Shown here: piece after piece, positions 57,680 to 64,000 of the stretch | Numbering within the stretch: the first letter of the stretch is position 1 | Layout: each line of letters starts with the position of its first letter | DNA from: Azolla caroliniana | Taxonomy: Eukaryota > Polypodiophyta | NCBI GenBank assembly: GCA_043228905.1 | Contig: JBHGNT010000005.1 | Span: 4,960,001 to 5,024,000, forward strand | Direction: 5' to 3' | DNA length: 64,000 bases | The notes under the pieces: model-generated | What the model saw: the letters and a program-made list of their open reading frames with translations, nothing else | The model's database searches: none | Told to the model about the DNA's origin: nothing | Program-made: the position numbers and the translations under genes

Positions 57680-60600
57680 ATGGAGCACGGGCGGCTGGTG
57701 GATAGTACAGGGGATCATCACGCGGGGTCGGGATCGAAGGTACCGCCAGGTTTCCGATTTCATCCTACCGATGAGGAGCTCGTGAATTGCTATTTGCGGA
57801 GGAAAGTGATGGCGAGCGAATCGGGAAACCTGCAGCAGTTCGACCTCGACCATGTCATTCGAGACCTCGACCTCAACAAGCTTGAGCCATGGGATCTCGG
57901 AGGTACACAAATATTCCCATAGATCCGTTTTTGCTTGAGATATAATGCACTACATACAGCGTCATTTTTCACTTGGATAATTTCCTTTTTCTATTGAATC
58001 GTGGGGGGCCGGTATGGTATTATCCCCCCCCTAGATTTCCCTTCCCTATACATATTTGAGGTATATTCCAATAGATTCTGCTTTTTAGACCAGTCTGACG
58101 ATAGTTGAGGTATATTCCGATAGATTCTGCTTTTTAGACCAGTCTGAGTCCTGACCATAGTTCAGGTATATTCCGTTAGATTCTGCTTTTTAGACCAGAC
58201 CATTAAGGTTTCCCTTTTTATTTTAAATTAAATGCAGTGCTATATGTACATATTCCTTCCTTTTCCTTCTTTTTCATCCAAAATAATATTTTCGGATATA
58301 CATATTTGTTTTTTTTTAAAAGATATACATATTCCTCTAAATGCATCTTTCCCACAGGTATATTCTCTTAGCTGATTCCTCTGTTTTTAATTCCCATGCT
58401 TGATTCTTCATTGCAAATATTGGAGGTTCATTCATAAGTTTGTTCGATGATACTTGCTACTAGGAGTGTATCCATAATGACTAGATTCCATGGGTACATC
58501 TACACCACTAATTAAAACTGGTCCTGATATACCATTCAATTTGTGATCAGTTTGGGATGTATAAAGCATTGCACGCAAATCTTTTCGGCATAATGACCCA
58601 ACCCATCCACTAGTAGCTAATATCGTTGCATTTTGAATCGTCACGAAGGACTTACCATTGACATGGCCACTACTATCACGTGATCTCTGTGGTGTCATAT
58701 TTACAATGCACATGAGCCCATCACTCGTTATCACATCATGCGAGGAACAAGGGATCTAACGAATCTAGAATCCCCCTTCATCATGCGTGTTGTGAGCAAC
58801 ATTACAACTCCTAATATTCATCGAAACTGTAGATAATGGACTTATGTTGATGGCATTGGAAAATCCAGACTCACTCCGCGACATTACATTATAAGTTGTA
58901 GTACATTGATAACAAACACGACACATGAGTGTGCATATGGAGCTAGCTTTCTAAGATCTACCATTATACATATATAGCCGTTACCATCAACCCATGTGTT
59001 TTTCTCGTCCTTTTGGTTGCCCAAGTTTGCAACCAGCTACATGGCGCGACAAAATGTCCACACCGATCCTACACCCAATCATTAATTGTTCCTAGTTCAT
59101 ATGGCCACATACTAACCATACCTAAACCACTTACACCTTCCACCTTGTTCAATGTCACAATGGGTGGTAGCAAGCACATGTTGATTAAGTGCTAATTTCT
59201 TGGTATTATGGACATCAACAAATCTGAAAGTTGAATGTGCCTGTATGTAATGATGTTAATTCTCTTGTTTTGTGTATGTATGAGTTTGGGTTGTGAAATT
59301 ATTAAGTTCCTCATGGCATCGATATCGTTTTGGGATGACCTCCCCCACGAGTCTAGAGAAATGCAAGATCGATGCATCACGCCAAACAGAGTGGTATTTC
59401 TTTTGCCACAAAGACAAGAAGTATCCGACGGGGACAAGAACCAACCGAGCCACAAAGGCCGGGTTTTGGAAGGCCACGGGTCGAGACAAGGTCGTTCTCG
59501 GCAATTCTAGCTCTTCAACTTCTTCATGTCAAGTACATTCGCCGATCGATAAGAAACACAATGTCAGTGCGAACAACGGAGGAAGTGGTGGTGGTCATCG
59601 GATCGGTATGCGCAAGACATTGGTATTCTACAAAGGGCGTGCCCCTCATGGGCTCAAAACCGATTGGATTATGCATGAGTATCGACTCTACAATCCTAGT
59701 CCAAGTTCTCAAAAAGTTCAACCTCAAACCCCTAATTCGTGCCATCACCATCGTCAGCTCCAACGTTCGAGTTCTTCATATCTCGCAACATCCAACAATG
59801 TATGTATGCTCTCTCTCCCCCCCCTCTTCTATTCATCTTCTTAGATCAATTAAAATTCTTATTAAACATTCCATGATTGATATTAGAAGTCCTCATCATT
59901 TAACTCATCACGTCGCTTAAATATTATCTTCGTTGTGATATAATATGTCGGAAGTTCATATTTACCATGATTATCACATTGCAGGCAATATAGGTGCCTT
60001 TTAGCACAATTCCTGATAATAAGGTTTTATGCTAATTAGTTTGACATAATTAAGTTCCTATTAATGGTCTATATATATATTGAAACATACACATAAATAC
60101 ATATACATAGATAGATAGATAGATAGATAGATAGATTAAGCCCTTAGTAATGGTATGTATATATTTCAGATAACTTTAACTCCATGCTTATATGAAATCT
60201 TGTAATGCTTTCTGGCCAAATTCGATTTTATTAGTGTTGCTTAAGTAAATGTATTCATATTCAGTTTTAGGCGCCTATACTTTAATTATCTACCATGTTT
60301 TCATTTCTATGTTTACTACATTAATGCCAGTAACAATCATTATCAGTTTCTGCAATCCCACTACAGTAGGAAACAATGTGATCAACGTGCTCATTGATCT
60401 TCAAAGTAAATTACAAAGTAGACTGCAAGTTTTTATAAAGAGCACAATTATATCAAACTAGGCATATTATACACACCACCTCAATACTGCAAAGAGTTAC
60501 GAGCCTTATCAATTCACCATGCTCATACTGCGTGCTACTTAAAAAGGAATTAATCAACTTAGGCTGATGCTTTCAACATTGCGGTACAAATTAGCATGTA

Positions 60601-61492
60601 ATTTCTTATACTGCAAATTCATACGGTAATGATGCTTCAAATAATCCTGTTATTTTCATGTACTGCCACTTCTTAGAGCTCTCAAGAGGGCGGATGGGTG
60701 GTGTGTCGTGTTTTCAAGAAGCGGAATTACGAAGACATAATTAGTTCGTGTGGTTCATTCTATGGCCATGGAATGCATGACAATCTACAGTTAGTGAGCT
60801 CGAGCCCCACCTCAGATGGAGAGCAGGCCATGGATTTGGTAATTAAGGAAGAGATTAATGAGGCGAAAGGCGTGATTAGAAAGCGATCTAGAAAAGAAGA
60901 AGGTGCAGGTATAAGCATGATCGTGGCAGTCCATGATGGAACAAATTTGACTGAGAATCCCTCTAGGGCAATGACTTGCAAGCAAGAGATGGTGGAGGAA
61001 GCTAAAATCGTGCCTGATTCGCAGGCAGCGACCTACCTCCAGCTTCCACAATTGGAAAGCCCTAAGACCATATTTAATCCTACTACTAATTATGGCCATG
61101 ATCACCCTGACATAGATGCATTAGGTATGAGATCAAGCGATCATCATCGCAGTATGAAGGGCCTCCATGGAAATCCAATGGAGCTGCACCAAGAATCATC
61201 GTGTGGTAATAATCATAATAATCATAATAAGCCTTTAATCGCGATGACTGAGGCAGCAGATTTCACTGACCATAACTGTAATGGGCCGATTGGGGAGCAA
61301 TATAGTTGGAATGTTTATGAGGCGATTGCACGATATCATGGCAGTGAGGGATCTCCCAGCTTCACAAATCATGATCCAAGCCTCCTCAATTTTAACATGC
61401 ACCATCTAATTAATGGTAGAATGCAGCCTCCCAATCTGGACACCTATCCATCCAATAGCTGTGAAATTGAGTTGTGGAATTTCCCTGGGTGA
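57680..61492 (+). CDS. NAC transcription factor, VND/NST/SMB type (three exons, 493 aa)
   Basis: Exons are 57680-57902, 59357-59799 and 60677-61492. All junctions are GT/AG with matching phases, giving 494 codons with stop and the usual three-exon NAC layout. NAC subdomains: A ([19 protein letters not shown], 21-39), B ([20 protein letters not shown]), C ([19 protein letters not shown], then [11 protein letters not shown] to 119), D ([20 protein letters not shown], 157-176; WIMHEYRL to 185) and E ([14 protein letters not shown], 227-240). [10 protein letters not shown] and [17 protein letters not shown] place it in the group of secondary-wall and root-cap regulators, with motifs nearest SMB. 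The C-terminus ends with [10 protein letters not shown], resembling activation motifs of that group. Odd features are a linker of about 37 residues (120-156) inside the DNA-binding domain and about 40 residues (186-226) before subdomain E. It is a nuclear DNA-binding activator by family. Confidence 0.9.
58061..58205. repeat. Three tandem copies of a 48-56-bp unit in NAC intron 1
   Basis: The landmark AGATTCTGCTTTTTAGACCA occurs three times (near 58073, 58123 and 58179), each preceded by AGGTATATTCC. Confidence 0.8.
60107..60136. repeat. (ATAG)n microsatellite in NAC intron 2
   Basis: There are about seven perfect ATAG units inside the 877-bp second intron (59800-60676). Confidence 0.9.
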
Positions 61493-64000
61493 AAAAAGAA
61501 GAAGCAAATGTGCATATTTCTGGTCATTTATTAATGAATCTGAAACCACTCTTTGACTGTTTTTTTTGTTTTTGTTTGTTTTTGGTTTTTATCGACAGCA
61601 AACTGATATTCTATATGTATGTGAATCAAATGTTTCTGTTTACTTATCTTGTAGGGATTAATATTGATCCGATGTAGAAATCGGAGAGACATAATCCTCC
61701 CACTATTTTTCCCAATCTTCATGATTTCTCGCTGAATGTTTAAATTTTTGATCGGCTGCTTCATCCAATTCTGTACTACTCTAGAACGTTATAGTACATA
61801 TCGTATTAATTTTTGAATCATATGAATGCTCTCATGATAAGATGCTATATGTGAAATTTTAATTTGAAATTCATAATGTTTGCTCGAAGGAATGTAAGGT
61901 TTGCTTTAATGACATAATTAATCATTAAATACTAATTAGGTAAAGTAGAAGGTAATTAATTTCTTGCAATAACATATCTGTTCAATTTCCTGGACCATTA
62001 AATCATTAGCATCATGGTCATGTTGTCCTACATGCATGTCACGGCCAAAAGACAAATCTTCTTATGCCTCATTTACACTTGTAGCACTTTGACCATTACA
62101 CACCCACCACATGGCCAACAAACACATGACAACATTAACCACCTGTACCTTGAAGAAGATCCAAAGGGAACTAGATCACATGTCCGGCCGGCCACTTAAT
62201 CACATTGCTTTGGCCATATCCAAATATATGAATCTTAAAGAAGGTGGTGTATGTCATATGATCACTCATATGTGCTTCGGCCCGATTTGGGTTCCTTAGG
62301 GTTTGATCAAGTGCCTTCTTTAATTTGATCATAGCTTGGTATCCGATATAGGATCCTCTAGCTTCCTTTTAAACTTCTCGTGTTCCATGCGGTGTTAAGT
62401 ACTTGCGTTACATGGCATGAGGCATGGAGACATCGGCATCAGAATTGGTACTAAAGACGACATGTGAGACCAAGAAACAAAGTTTACTCTAGATCTTTAG
62501 GCCTAATGACCACCCAATGTGAAAGGGAGACAACCTTATAATTATAAATAAGCTATAAACATCACTTTTGTGTCTTAAACCCCCTTAGAATCCAAGCCGG
62601 AACTCTTCTACTCTCTCCTTCTCTCACTCTAATCACGACTCTTCTTGACTGTTATATCTATCGTGTGGGTTTACATTAAATGACGTGTGCACGTTTGATC
62701 TTTTTGTTACTATTTATTAATGTGAGCTTCTTAGTGAGGTTAGAGGTCCACCAAAGATATTGAAGTAGAGACGCAACTCCATTGGTATAAAAATGTGTAC
62801 CTAGTGTGAAGATCTTGAGTTAACACATGTTTTCGGCATCGTTGACGAGGGAGTTCAAGGCTAATGGTTGAGGTTGTTGATAAGCTTTTCGTAAACTCTT
62901 GAATCAACCTATGGAAGAGATTAAGGTATTAAGAAGTGGATACTCCAGCATTATAAGAAGCAGAGGAAGAGGCTAATTTAACGTGATTAGTGTTAGGTTG
63001 GTTACCCTCCTAGAGGTAGGTTGAACTTCATGCTTTGGATGTGGGAGGTCATGGTTGCACCCTAAATGGAGTCTAATTAAAAGTTAATTGTTGTCGTCGT
63101 TCTTTTAATTAGTGTTTATTGTTTATTGTGTCTTTATTTGTTCCACATTTGGAGTAATTAATTCTTAATAATCACCCAATCTAAAACTTATATGATGATT
63201 AGCTCATTAGTTCTTCAATTTATTTCCTAATTTTATTTTTTTTATTTGTTTTTTCCAATTTTTATTTACACTTTCTTTGATTTTCATTAAGTTTTCCCTC
63301 AACCAACTTAAAGGATGAGAAAATGAGGAATTATGATTAGATTCTTCAAATCTTCAAGTCTTTCAAGTACAAGAGAGAGTGGTCAATTCTTTATCGGCTC
63401 CTTGTTTTCCAACACACAATGCACAATCACGACACATGAGTTGAATGTGCAAACACAACGCAGGAAAGGAACATGTCACTGCTCAATACTGGAAGGAGTT
63501 CCCAAAGAGAGCTCCCAAAGCCAACATGCATAACATACGAAAGACACGCACACATAAATATATTATTCATACATATTATACACCTCTTTATAATGCAACA
63601 CATGACATACCTAAAATAACACATGGATCATGGGGATCAATCAAGCACAACTTGACCAAGGGTTCGAGGACCAAAACATAACATGTGGGGGTTCATAATC
63701 AATGATCGTTGTTATTGTGTGTTTCATGCATTTACATTCATTCAAATGTGGTTATTTCCTATGCTTTTGATATCTTTGTTGACAGTTACTAGCATTTATA
63801 TTAATGTGAAAACCCGCTAGTTTATTAGCGAGCTTTTTAGTGAGATTAATGGTACCTCCAAAGTGTGTGGATACCATTAACTAAAGAGAAAGGAAACACT
63901 TTAAGAAGCCTAGTCTTCTTATACATTTATAGTGTAGAAGGACGTGGACGGTGGAATCACCCTGCAACAATCAAAGGTGCTTCATTGAAGACCTCAAGGA
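61493..64000. other. Non-coding region right of the NAC gene
   Basis: About 200-300 bp after the stop probably form the 3' untranslated region. Beyond that I see only short frames and no RNA gene. Related stretches near 62700-62760 and 63780-63860 (both around TTTTAGTGAG or CTTAGTGAGGTTA, and ATTAATGTGA) suggest diverged copies of one repeat. Confidence 0.5.

Noticed and set aside
58432-58734. Minus-strand 100-codon frame in NAC intron 1
   Set aside because: Its composition looks protein-like but no family is recognised, and it lies wholly inside an intron whose splice phases fit the NAC protein.

Overview
The window is nuclear DNA of a vascular plant, most probably an angiosperm. It is AT-rich, with GT-AG introns, plant-specific gene families (NAC, SAUR, DCD/NRP, plastid small heat-shock protein), a standard tRNA-Asn(GUU), many microsatellites, and LINE and LTR debris. 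There is no bacterial-type organisation. The species cannot be fixed from the sequence.

Layout. 1-2587 is non-coding. 2592-14755 is a 12.2-kb DNA transposon that appears structurally complete. It has 26-bp terminal inverted repeats beginning GGGT, a perfect 4-bp target duplication (CTCT), and a visible empty site in a tandem copy of the flank at about 2468. It carries two convergent multi-exon genes. The plus-strand gene (4221-8722, six exons, 922 aa) encodes a coiled-coil RING-H2 protein. The minus-strand gene (13571-9643, three exons, 813 aa) encodes a DDE/RNase H-type transposase. Each gene has one intron of about 1.39 kb filled with AGTAC-rich repeats, and the two introns lie at nearly equal distances from the two ends. 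A short degenerate third coding stretch lies between the gene tails. This element is the most interesting object in the window. I could not assign it to a named superfamily.

14760-17241 is microsatellite-rich spacer, followed by a single-exon SAUR-family gene (17242-17808) with a six-cysteine insertion. 18140-31165 and 31653-44650 are near-identical 13-kb copies separated by unique sequence and a 100-N gap. Each copy holds one five-exon NRP (DCD-domain) gene on the minus strand and a long imperfect inverted repeat. The gap, the very high identity and an apparent LTR insertion at the point of divergence suggest two haplotypes placed in tandem by the assembler, rather than a real duplication.

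44651-45700 is a broken LINE 3' end. A tRNA-Asn lies at 47318-47391 (minus). A two-exon plastid HSP21-type gene (50587-51966) has a heat-shock-element-like site and a TATA-like run upstream. After a long non-coding stretch, a three-exon NAC gene of the VND/NST/SMB type (57680-61492) encodes 493 aa with unusually long linkers inside and after its DNA-binding core. The remainder to 64000 is non-coding. The host genes are independent transcription units with no operon-like link. The two transposon genes are the only pair that plainly work together.
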